From contig WBZZ01002473.1 in assembly GCA_019918135.1 (NCBI GenBank), positions 19,837 through 83,836 on the forward strand: 64,000 bases of DNA, given 5' to 3'. Shown piece by piece: positions 47,102-55,300 of the stretch (the stretch's first letter is position 1; the number at the start of each line of letters is the position of its first letter). The notes beneath the pieces were generated by a model. The model was not told where the DNA came from. It saw only the letters and a list, made by a program, of their open reading frames with translations, and did no database searches. Both the position numbers and the translations under genes were made by a program. Origin of the DNA: Paulinella micropora. Taxonomy: Eukaryota > Cercozoa > Imbricatea > Euglyphida > Paulinellidae.

Positions 47102-48256
47102 ATGTCCAACGCCGCGCCCAAACACCACTACATTGCGGCTGCGATGCTGTCCGCACTAACTTCGGTCTCGGCCGACTGCCTACCCACGATCTTCGCTGCC
47201 TGCAACCTAAAGCCCGCAGACCTCGTACAGGCGCTGGACCCGGCCCGAACAGACTCCCCGGTCAACGTGAAATTAGCCGAAAACTTAAACACAGAATTGT
47301 TGGAGAATCACATCGATTGTTGCCAGCGCCTGGTCCTGGGTGTTCAGGACTGCTCGTACAAATGTACGGCGCCCCGCCCCGAAATCTTGGTCAGCGTGCC
47401 GGCCCAGAAATTCCACTGCCCCAGGCTCGAGATTAGCTGCACTCTCTGGCAAGCAGCAGAGGTTGCCGTGCTGGTGATCAGGGCTACGTTCAGGGCCCCC
47501 AACAGGTGGACGGACCTGCAGGTCTACCCTAGGCGCCTCAGGGGCCTAACCCCCGACACCAGAAATTTGGCGCAGCAGGCCCTAGCCCGCCTAGCGTCCT
47601 TGGACGACGGGGCGGACCCCCGCATCCACAGCGGCTTCTTGCACGCGGTGCGCTGTTGCGCCATCAACCGGTGCCTCGACAGACTGCAGAAGACCAAGTG
47701 GGACAAGCTGTGGTGCCTGGGCATGTCGCTCGGGGGTGCGCTGTGTACGCTCACGGCCCTCGTGGCCACCGACCTGTTTGCGGGCCGGCACGTGCACTGC
47801 ATGAGCCTGGGCGCGCCCCAGGTTGGCGGCAACCAGTGCGCCAATACCCTGTTATTGAAGCGCTTGGGCCTCGGCACAGAAGAGGCACAAAGGAGCTGGA
47901 CCCGCCTTTTCAAGGACAACGATCGTATCTGCCGTTTGCCGGGAGAAATCTGGGGGCTCGGCTTTTATCAGCACCCGCAGCCAATGCCTGTCTATCCCCA
48001 CTACCGGGCGATCAACATGCAAAGCTTGGACATCCAGACTGCCTGGACAAGATTCGACGCGTGCGTGCGCGTGGCTATGGCACAGCAAGACGACGAGTAT
48101 AGCCATCACGCGGTCTACGCGAGTTGCCTCATGATTCTGCCGCTGCTCAAGTCAGTGCACCACCGCCGCCGCCAACGCGGCCCGACAGACAGAGAGAAAG
48201 AAAAAGCCACAACTTCTGCAGCAAAAGAAACACACGCAGTCCAAAAGAAAAGTTAA
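47102..48256 (+). CDS. Class 3 lipase-like protein
   Basis: Translation from ATG 47102 gives 384 residues. The nucleophile elbow LWCLGMSLGGALCTLTAL has the G-x-S-x-G Ser in the place of the usual GHSLGG. The following MSLGAPQVGG matches the class 3 lipase GAPxVG motif, NDRICRLPG supplies the usual acidic residue (ND-x-V-x-x-LP), and a His-containing segment follows (PVYPHYRAI, or EYSHHAVY). The N-terminal third is Cys rich and unassigned. The C-terminus is basic and Lys/Thr rich. The family hydrolyses acylglycerols or phospholipids, so roles in membrane escape or lipid remodelling are possible. There is no clear signal peptide. Confidence 0.75.
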   Translation: MSNAAPKHHYIAAAMLSALTSVSADCLPTIFAACNLKPADLVQALDPARTDSPVNVKLAENLNTELLENHIDCCQRLVLGVQDCSYKCTAPRPEILVSVPAQKFHCPRLEISCTLWQAAEVAVLVIRATFRAPNRWTDLQVYPRRLRGLTPDTRNLAQQALARLASLDDGADPRIHSGFLHAVRCCAINRCLDRLQKTKWDKLWCLGMSLGGALCTLTALVATDLFAGRHVHCMSLGAPQVGGNQCANTLLLKRLGLGTEEAQRSWTRLFKDNDRICRLPGEIWGLGFYQHPQPMPVYPHYRAINMQSLDIQTAWTRFDACVRVAMAQQDDEYSHHAVYASCLMILPLLKSVHHRRRQRGPTDREKEKATTSAAKETHAVQKKS

Positions 48257-48957
48257 GATCTTCTTCGATCGATTCTTTTCTACAATTTATTAAAAAACGT
48301 TTTGTTTTTGTACGTCGGGCGTGCTCATGTCGCGAGTAAGACAGGATCGTCTTGCAACGACGGCCGCGCCCGAGCCACACCCCCCCCCCCCGGTGGAAAG
48401 GCCCTGAGAGAGGGAGGGGGGGGGCCGCAACAAACAGAAGCGGCCAACAAAGTTGGGAGGGGATTTTTTTTCTGTTTTTGGTACTGCAGATCCCCCCCCC
48501 CGCAAAAAAATCTGCGCAATCTAAATCGCAATTTGTTTTTTTTCGCGGCAGAGACGACGCAAATCTCCTCTCCTCGGCCCCCCCCTCCCCGATCAATATG
48601 TTTTTTCTTGCAGATAATTGTCGGAGATGCGTCCAAAACCTTTTTTTTAAGGGGGGGGGGGCCGGGACGAAAGAGAGAGAGGGTGGGGGGGGGGCCGAGG
48701 CCACGCTTAATCTTTCCCCCGCCCGCGCCAAGGGTCCCCGCAAGTTCGGCTTGCCACGAAAAGTTTGGTGTGTGTAAAAAATCCGGACCCGGCAAATCTC
48801 GCGCGAAATTGCCCCACCGTCATTGGCACTGGAGGAGGGGGGGGGGGCCACCGTCATCTGCATTAGAGGAGGAGGGGGGGGGGCCGCACAGCCTGGCGTG
48901 TTTCCTGGCCCCCCAAGAAAAAACAGTCCCAAAACACCAAAAACACGGTGTAGAGAC
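48257..48957. other. Intergenic region with at least six G-run motifs
   Basis: G-run/CCG motifs occur at 48416-48427, 48651-48664, 48685-48697 and 48873-48886, with a G-run/CCA at 48837-48849 and CGG-C8 at 48575-48585. Part of the sequence is a tandem duplication of about 36 bases with ACCGTCATCTGCATT/ACCGTCATTGGCACT words. It precedes the MYND gene. No gene is supported. Confidence 0.6.
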
Positions 48958-49503
48958 ATGGCTTGGTACACGGTTAAGTGCTTCGGGTGCAGGGTCAAGC
49001 AGGAACCAGAGCAACCCCGCTTTCTCAAGTGTGGGCGGTGTCGTTTCGCGACGTACTGCAGCAAGCAGTGCCAGCGAGACAACTGGAAGCAAAGCCACAA
49101 GGACTGGTGCCGGGAGGGCTCCGGGAACGCATTGCAGTGCCAGCGCCTGCACCGCTTCATGCGCAAGGCCCGCAAAGTAGGCGGGCCCTTGCAGCAAGAA
49201 CTGCTAGCCCTCGTACCACCGAGTAACACGGGCGGAGTGTTGTTCGTATATTTGGCGCTGGACGGCGCGGTGACGCTCCGCTACGAGTCGCGGGAGGGCC
49301 TACGGCAGCCGTGCTTTGCCAGTGTTTGCGCCACGCTGCCAGACGTCGGGCCAGCCGGGGACTTGTTGTGCTTCTTGTATGTAGCAGCGCAGCTGTCGCC
49401 TCCCGCGGGACAACCCGGCAAAGAACAAGTTGGTATCATGGGGCTTTTCCGCACTCCGTCGTCACCAAACAACGCGGCAAGCCGCGCGGCTACCAGCGCG
49501 TAG
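48958..49503 (+). CDS. MYND-type zinc finger protein
   Basis: The 181-residue product has a MYND finger at residues about 8-50: CFGC, then KCGRCRFATYCSKQCQ, then HKDWC, giving the full C-C-C-C-C-C-H-C ligand set. MYND fingers bind proline-rich partners and occur in transcription cofactors and in many giant-virus proteins. The remaining 130 residues hold ALDGAVTLRYESREGL and a hydrophobic LLCFLYVAAQL segment; this part is unassigned. The ATG at 48958 follows AGAGAC after the G-run cluster. Confidence 0.75.
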   Translation: MAWYTVKCFGCRVKQEPEQPRFLKCGRCRFATYCSKQCQRDNWKQSHKDWCREGSGNALQCQRLHRFMRKARKVGGPLQQELLALVPPSNTGGVLFVYLALDGAVTLRYESREGLRQPCFASVCATLPDVGPAGDLLCFLYVAAQLSPPAGQPGKEQVGIMGLFRTPSSPNNAASRAATSA

Positions 49504-49551
49504 AAATGTACGGCGCCTGAAGTTTGGGGAACTTTAAAGTCGTCTTTTTTT

Positions 49552-49557
49552 AATAAA
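49552..49557 (+). terminator. Poly(A)-like signal between convergent genes
   Basis: AATAAA about 50 bases after the MYND stop, in an AT-rich 70-base gap before the convergent Sel1 gene. Confidence 0.5.
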
Positions 49558-49575
49558 TAAAAAAAAATACACGTT

Positions 49576-50079
49576 CTAGAGTAATAGCACCGAAAATGTG
49601 ATAAATCTCTCTGGTACAGTGTCTGGCGCGGGGGCTGCTGTGTCGGACTTCTGGGCCATGCTCTTCCTGGCGAGCCACCGCAGGGCCCTGGCGTCGCCCT
49701 GCTCGGCCGCTCGCGTGAACCACTCCCTGGCCTGGGCGCGGTCTTTGGGCACGACGCGGCCGAAATAATACAACATGCCCAGCATCCGCAGGGCGCCCGT
49801 ATGGTTCTGTGCGGCCGCCTCCTTGTACCACTCCAGGGCTTTGGCAGTGTCCTCTGCCACGCCCCGGCCCCTCGCGTAACAGGTAGCGAGCATGTACTGA
49901 GCGCGAGCGTCGTCTTGTGTAGCGGCCCGAGTAAACCACTGCACTGCCTGGGCAAAGTCTTGTGCCACGCCCTCGCCCTCGTAGTACGAAAACCCAAGGC
50001 GGTATTGGGCCCGGGCGTTACCTTGCGCGGCCGCGCGTTGGTGTCGGGCAATCTTCTTGGCGAGCGAGGCGGTGGTCAT
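49576..50079 (-). CDS. Sel1-like repeat protein
   Basis: From the ATG at 50079 the product is 167 residues. About three and a half Sel1 repeats of 36 residues are clear: GNARAQYRLGFSYYEGEG, DARAQYMLATCYARGRGV, ALRMLGMLYYFGRVV and DARALRWLARK. Sel1 repeats form alpha-solenoids that mediate protein interactions and are frequent in bacteria and giant viruses. The C-terminal 30 residues lie outside the repeat. A longer start at 50154 would add a hydrophobic N-terminus (MYFLPCFFATASK), which is possible but less likely. Confidence 0.75.
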   Translation of the reverse strand: MTTASLAKKIARHQRAAAQGNARAQYRLGFSYYEGEGVAQDFAQAVQWFTRAATQDDARAQYMLATCYARGRGVAEDTAKALEWYKEAAAQNHTGALRMLGMLYYFGRVVPKDRAQAREWFTRAAEQGDARALRWLARKSMAQKSDTAAPAPDTVPERFITFSVLLL

Positions 50080-50209
50080 GTGCTTTCCAGCGCGGGAAGA
50101 TATAGCCACACTTTCTTTTGACGCGGTTGCAAAGAAACAAGGCAAAAAGTACAAAAAATCACACCAGGCAGAAGAAAAAAAAACGGGGGTGAGGGCTTAA
50201 CGGCCCCAA

Positions 50210-50253
50210 CGGCCCCCCCCCACAAACCACAACACCCGCAACGGCCCCCCCCC
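50210..50253 (-). repeat. Two CGG-C9 motifs
   Basis: CGG-C9 at 50210-50221 and again at 50242-50253, separated by CACAAACCACAACACCCG. They sit about 170-215 bases upstream of the gene at 50425 and also upstream of the divergent Sel1 gene. Confidence 0.6.
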
Positions 50254-50424
50254 TCCTTCGCAAAAGGAGGGGGGCCCAGGACACTCCCTCCCTCCCTCCC
50301 CAGTCTCCTTTCTTCTCCCCTCTGTTTTTTCCCCGGACCCCCCTTGCGGCTGAATTAGATTTGCGGCGGGCTTTTTTGTGTGTGTGCTACTCTGGGGGTG
50401 GTGCAGAAGTTGTTGTCTACCCTG

Positions 50425-52692
50425 ATGTCGACCCCGGCCAGCCCCAAGAGGCGCAGGCTGTCAGAGCCGCCGCCGCTGGAAAAGCCCGGGCCGTCCGCGC
50501 TCGACCGCGCGTTGGCAGCGCACCAGCTGCCGCTGTCGCTGCCCGGCCACCCCAGGAGCTTCGCGCCGTCGGTGGTGCACGTGAGCGGCGCGCAGCCCTT
50601 GCACTTCAAGTGCCTGATCTGTCTGCAACAGCTAACGTTCAGCGCAGAAGACCTCGTGGCGGGGCCCAAGGCGCACTGCCCCGGCTGGTCGCTGCTGCGC
50701 TGCCAGCTGGGCAGCTGGTCGGACTTCGAGTTCGAGGAAGTCAGGCACAGCCAAGACAAGTGGCAAGTCAGGGGCACGTGCCGCCTGTGCAGCGCCGACT
50801 GTGGCTGGCAAACAGTAGACGAGTTCCGGGGGTGCACGTACTCTGCGCACTGCGGCGGCGAGGCAGGCAAGCTGCGCGCCGCGCTGCACGCAGAATGGCA
50901 GAAAGCCACGGCACACAGCGGCCAGGGCTTCCCGCCCGCGGTCGAGTGGCGGAGCACGCCGCCGTTCGAGAACGGGTTGCGGCTGTGGTGCCACGTGTGC
51001 AATAGCGACTGGGGGCCTTCGCCGGCGGAACTGTTGCAAGCCAACGGCAGGCACTGCGAGGAAGAGTGGTCCCTGCAGCGCTGCCGGGGCGCGAAGGCGT
51101 GGCCGTACGTCGAGTTTCTGCAAGGTCCGCAGAAGCAGTGGCCCTCGGCGCCGGACCACACGGTGTCGTTCCGCTGCACCGTGTGCGGCGTGCGGCAAAA
51201 AGAGTACGTGGGGTCCTTCCGGGGCTGCCCCCTGTGCGGCGGCGTGTGGGCGCGGGCGCAAAGTTGCCTGGAGGCGGCGCTGGGCTCGGCGCTGCCGCCC
51301 GCGCGCGCGCTGGCGCCCGACGAGTACGCCGTGAAATGCGGCCCGCTCTGGGTGCGCAGCCAGAGCGAGCCGCCGCCCGGAGCGGCGCCGCAGAGCCGCG
51401 ACACCGCGCTGACGCTGCTGTGCACGTGCCAGCACGAATGGAAGACGACCGTGGGCGAAGTGCTGGCGCTGCTGCACAGCGGCCAGGCGCACTGCCACCA
51501 GGACGCGAAACTGTCACCTAGGCGCTGGGCCACGGCGGACGCCACGCGCGTCGTAGAAGTCACGAACGTGCCGGGGGGCGCCTGGCTCAAGCTGCGGTGC
51601 CCGGCGGGGCACACACAGGACGAGTTCTACGGGACGCCCGAGATTCGCGGCTGGCACGGCGGCGGCTGGCAGTACTGGACGTGCTGGCAGTGCCGGCTGG
51701 TGCGCGTGTTCGGCGGGGTCGACGCGGTGTTTCTGTACCAGCAACGGCCCGCCTGGAGGAGCGCCGAGGCGTGGGCCGGCCTGGCGGGCAAGCGGCTGGA
51801 GCTGGAGTGCGACCTGCCCTGCTACACCAGCCGTCCGCCAGCCGGCGCGGCCGCTTGCCTGAACTCGCTGTTGCAGGCCGCGAACGACGTGGTGGCGTGC
51901 GGCGGCCGCCGCGACGCGCTGGACAAGCTGCAGGGCCTGATCGGGAAAGTGCGCATGCTGTCTGTCCCGGCCGACGCACGCGACGTGGAGCGCGCCAAGA
52001 CACTTTTGAGGCTGCTGCAGCTCGTGCGCGAGAACAAGGGCACGACGATCCGCTTCGGCAAGTACCGCGGGCTCGGCTGGCTCGTCTTGCTGCGCGACCC
52101 AGCTCACTGGGCCAGCGAGGCACTGCAGCTGCCGCCGTTTTTTGGCGAAGCGCGCGGTCTCGCCGACTCGCTGGGCTGGGCGCTGCCGCCCTTGTCGCCG
52201 CTGACGCAGGGCATTCGCGGCGACGACGCGCGCTACAAGGCCAGGGACAAGCTGTGCCGCTGGTTGCGCGAGAGAACCAAGGGCGGCCGGCTGTCGTGGG
52301 GCCCGCTGCAGGCGTCGCACGAGTTCACGAACCAGCACCGGGGCGTGCTCGGCAGCTACCCGGCGGACGGCGCCTTGTGGCTGCCGTTGATCAAGCCCGC
52401 GGTGCTGGCGCCCTGGCGGCTCTCGGACTTTGATAACTTGGACGAGAGCCTCGGCCACGCGGCGCCCGGCGGCAGGCTTGACATCGTAGTGCTCGGGGCC
52501 CAGGGGCCCTTGTTGGGCCTTGTCTTGCGTTCAAGGTACGGGCCGGCGCAGCCACAGACAGTAGTGCGCGATTTCCCCGCGGGCTTCCAGCTGTTCGAGG
52601 TCGAGGTGGGCTGGATGTGCCAGCAGGGTCGCGCGCCCCCGGCACAGCTGCAGCTCTTGCAGCGCAGTCCGGCAGTACAGGCCCAGAGCTAG
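50425..52692 (+). CDS. Multi-zinc-module protein with an FGKY motif region
   Basis: From ATG 50425 the product is 755 residues. After a basic start (SPKRRRLSEPPP), five or six treble-clef-like modules follow, each with a C-x-x-C pair, a Trp, a helix and a second Cys/His pair: FKCLICLQQ...HCPGW, GTCRLCSADCGW, LWCHVCNSDW...HCEEEW, FRCTVCGVRQ...CPLCGG, CTCQHEW...HCHQD and LRCPAGH...CWQC. They resemble the zinc-ribbon repeats with C-x-x-(H)-x-W and CP-x-C patterns seen in giant-virus proteins near nucleases. At about residue 535, TTIRFGKYRGLGWLVLLRDP resembles the FGKYKG motif of exonuclease X-like C-terminal modules. The last 150 residues contain strand-like LDIVVLGAQGPLLGLVL. Function probably involves DNA or RNA; unproven. 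Confidence 0.55.
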   Translation: MSTPASPKRRRLSEPPPLEKPGPSALDRALAAHQLPLSLPGHPRSFAPSVVHVSGAQPLHFKCLICLQQLTFSAEDLVAGPKAHCPGWSLLRCQLGSWSDFEFEEVRHSQDKWQVRGTCRLCSADCGWQTVDEFRGCTYSAHCGGEAGKLRAALHAEWQKATAHSGQGFPPAVEWRSTPPFENGLRLWCHVCNSDWGPSPAELLQANGRHCEEEWSLQRCRGAKAWPYVEFLQGPQKQWPSAPDHTVSFRCTVCGVRQKEYVGSFRGCPLCGGVWARAQSCLEAALGSALPPARALAPDEYAVKCGPLWVRSQSEPPPGAAPQSRDTALTLLCTCQHEWKTTVGEVLALLHSGQAHCHQDAKLSPRRWATADATRVVEVTNVPGGAWLKLRCPAGHTQDEFYGTPEIRGWHGGGWQYWTCWQCRLVRVFGGVDAVFLYQQRPAWRSAEAWAGLAGKRLELECDLPCYTSRPPAGAAACLNSLLQAANDVVACGGRRDALDKLQGLIGKVRMLSVPADARDVERAKTLLRLLQLVRENKGTTIRFGKYRGLGWLVLLRDPAHWASEALQLPPFFGEARGLADSLGWALPPLSPLTQGIRGDDARYKARDKLCRWLRERTKGGRLSWGPLQASHEFTNQHRGVLGSYPADGALWLPLIKPAVLAPWRLSDFDNLDESLGHAAPGGRLDIVVLGAQGPLLGLVLRSRYGPAQPQTVVRDFPAGFQLFEVEVGWMCQQGRAPPAQLQLLQRSPAVQAQS

Positions 52693-54402
52693 ACACTTCT
52701 TAAAGGTTGGTTAAGATTTTTTTTTTGAAAGAACACCAAAAAAACCCCGGCTCCCGGTCGCACCCCAGGCGTGAAATGTACCGGCTACGGTTTGTGGCAC
52801 CGCCGGGCCAAATTCTTGGTCATTTACGGACGTTTGTATATGGCCGCAAATTGCGGCACGCAAATAAAAATTTTTTTTTCGCAAAGGACATTTCGGCAAT
52901 TGGAGACATTTAGAGAAAAAAATTCGGGAGCCAAAGGCGGGAGGGGAATTTTGTGCACCTTAAATTTTTTCCCCGCCCGCCCTCGGTTCCCGAATTTTTT
53001 TCTCTAAATGTCAGTGATTGCCGAAATGTCCTTTGCAAAAAAATTTTTTTTTATTCACAAATGTTTATAATCCGGTGAATTTCGCGAAATCTGTGAAAAA
53101 CGCCGCATTTTGTGGACATTCCAGATAGACCGCAAATTACGGCACGCAAATAAAATTTTTTTTTCGCAAAGGACATTTCGGCAATTGGAGACATTTAGAG
53201 AAAAAAATTCGGGAGCCGAGGGCGGGCGGGGAATTTTTTTGCACCTTTAATTTTTTTCCCCTCCCGCCCTCGGCTCCCGAAAATTTTTCTTTAAATGTCA
53301 GTGATTGCCGAAATGTCCTTTGCAAAAAATTTTTTTTTATTCACAAATGTTTATAATGCGGTGAATTTCGCGCAAAATGTGAAAGATTCCGGAACTTACG
53401 GACGTTTTGTATTTGGCCGCAAATTGCGGCACGCAAATAAATTTTCTTTTTCGTGAAGGACATTTCGGCAATTGGAGATATTTAGAGAAAAAAAATCGGG
53501 AGACGCCGGCGGGAGGGGAATTTTTTTGCATCTTAAATTTTTTCCCCTCCCGCCTTTCTCTCCCGAAAGTTTTTCTCTAAATGTCAGTGATTGCCGAAAT
53601 GTCCTTTGCAAAAAAAATTTTTTTTATTCACAAATGTTTATAATGCGGTGAATTTCGCTATATCTGTGAAAAACGCCGAATTTTGTGGACATTCCAGATA
53701 GACCGCAAATTGCGGCACGCAAATAAAATTTTTTTTCACAAAGGACATTTCGGCAATTGGAGACATTTAGAGAAAAAAATTCGGGAGCCGAGGGCGGGCG
53801 GGGAAAAAATTAGACAAAAAAAAAATTCCCCTCCCGCCAATCTCTCCCGAAAAATTTCTATAGCTAAATTTCCAGTGCCGAAATGTCCTTTACAAAAAAA
53901 ATAATTTTTTTCATAAATGTTCATAATGCGGTGAATTTCGCGACATCTGTAAAAAACGCCGCATTTTGTGGACATTCCAGATAGACCGCAAATTGCGGCA
54001 CGCAAATAAATTTTTTTTTCGCAAAGGACATTTCGGCAATTGAAAATGACCTAGAGAAAAAAATTCGGGAGGCGAGGGCGGGCGGGGAATTTTTTTGCAC
54101 CTTCAATTTTTTTCCCCTCCCGCCCTCGGCTCCCGATTTTTTTTCTCTAAATGTCTCCAATTGCCGAAATGTCCTTTGCAAATTTTTTTTATTCACAAAT
54201 GTTTATAATCCGGTGAATTTCGCGCTAAAGGTGAAAGATTCCGGGAGTTACGGACATGCCGCAAATTGCGGCTCACGCAAATAAATTTTTTTTCGGCCTC
54301 CAAGGTTTCATAATCCGGTGAATTTCGCGCCAAACGTCGGAAAAACGGTGTTTAGTAATAGCCTGCGATGTGCGGTGCACACCCAAAGTCTTTTACTTGT
54401 GT
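52693..54402. repeat. Tandem array of fold-back repeats
   Basis: Five full units and a partial sixth start at about 52847, 53131, 53412, 53704, 53989 and 54263, a period of 274-292 bases. Each begins GCAAATTGCGGCACGCAAAT and contains two inverted arms: the left has GGACATTTCGGCAATTG and the right has its complement ending GCCGAAATGTCCTTTG. They enclose a GC-rich centre whose halves are also complementary (CGGGAGCCGAGGGCGGG and its complement). A direct word, CACAAATGTTTATAAT, follows each hairpin. The array fills the convergent gap between two genes. It holds no credible frame. Confidence 0.9.
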
Positions 54403-54660
54403 CTAATCGCTGTCGTCTTCTAGCCTGCAGTCGCAGTATGGACATCTAGTACTTGAACCCTGGATCGTACATTCCGCTAGTCCGTCTGTAATCGTCTTGA
54501 GCAGCGACGAGTGCTCGTGCTGTGTTGGCATTTGGGAACCCTCGCAGTCGTGCGGCTTGGCCTGGCAAAGAGCGGAACAAAACTTCTTTTCGCAGCAAGT
54601 GTTACGCCCTAAGTCCACGGGGTTGCCACATTGCGTAGCGTCACAGGTGTAGCTTGCCAT
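54403..54660 (-). CDS. Small Cys-rich zinc-binding-like protein
   Basis: The 85-residue product begins MASYTCDATQCGNPVDLG. It has eleven Cys: CDATQC, NTCCEKKFCSALCQ, HDCEGS and CPYCDC. The central part resembles a MYND-like or ZnF pattern (CCEKKFCSALCQ...HDC), and the C-terminal CPYCDCRLEDDSD ends acidic. The stop is adjacent to the fold-back array. No specific function. Confidence 0.6.
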   Translation of the reverse strand: MASYTCDATQCGNPVDLGRNTCCEKKFCSALCQAKPHDCEGSQMPTQHEHSSLLKTITDGLAECTIQGSSTRCPYCDCRLEDDSD

Positions 54661-54759
54661 AGTTTTTTAATTAAAAAAAGGGCCCGGGGGAGGGAGGGGG
54701 AAAGTGTGCGACATGCGCCATCTTACGGACGGGAATGGGGGGGGGGGGGGGGCAAAGGC

Positions 54760-54771
54760 CGGCCCCCCCCC
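54760..54771 (-). repeat. G run and CGG-C9 in the divergent promoter
   Basis: A G16 run at about 54737-54752 and CGG-C9 at 54760-54771 lie between the divergent starts at 54660 and 54902. Confidence 0.6.
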
Positions 54772-54901
54772 ACCTCTTCTTCTTGCTTGTGTGCAAAAAA
54801 AAAAGGATATGACAAATTCCTCCCACGCGGCCCCTTCCTCTCCCCCTGAATGGAACCTGCAGACATTTTTTTTTGTTTTCGGGTTCGAACACTTTCCGCC
54901 C

Positions 54902-55246
54902 ATGTCGTTCCTGCAGGAGCCCAGCAACACCACCAAGTACAGCTTTGAACCCCGCACGCTGGCGCCGATCGTGGTCGCGGCGCAGAGCAGTGCTCACGGC
55001 TTGATCGCGGCCGACACCACGTGGGAGGAGCTCCTGGACCCGCGCCTGCACCTGCAGAGCTCGGGCACGTACCGCGCCGCCTGCATCAAACACCTGGGCC
55101 TGAACGCGCTCAAGCACGCCACCAGCTACTGGAGCACGGCGCGCCAGCGGTACGTGCACTTTCTGGACCTGCCGCAGTACCCTGCCACGGGCTTGTACGC
55201 GCATTGCCAGTACCACAACGGCCGCCACGCCAGCTTCGTAGCCTAA
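54902..55246 (+). CDS. Unknown 114-residue protein
   Basis: Starts at ATG 54902 (MSFLQEPSNTTKYSFEPRTL). It is a compact protein, helical in the middle (YRAACIKHLGLNALKHATSY), with a His/Tyr-rich C-terminus (YAHCQYHNGRHASFVA). The longer upstream frame passes through homopolymers and is not used. AATAAA follows within 20 bases of the stop. No family recognised. Confidence 0.5.
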   Translation: MSFLQEPSNTTKYSFEPRTLAPIVVAAQSSAHGLIAADTTWEELLDPRLHLQSSGTYRAACIKHLGLNALKHATSYWSTARQRYVHFLDLPQYPATGLYAHCQYHNGRHASFVA

Positions 55247-55262
55247 AGGCCTGTTTTTAATT

Positions 55263-55268
55263 AATAAA
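55263..55268 (+). terminator. Poly(A)-like signal
   Basis: AATAAA 17 bases after the stop at 55246. Confidence 0.5.
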
Positions 55269-55300
55269 AAAAAACCTACTGTGACAATTCCGGGTTTTTT

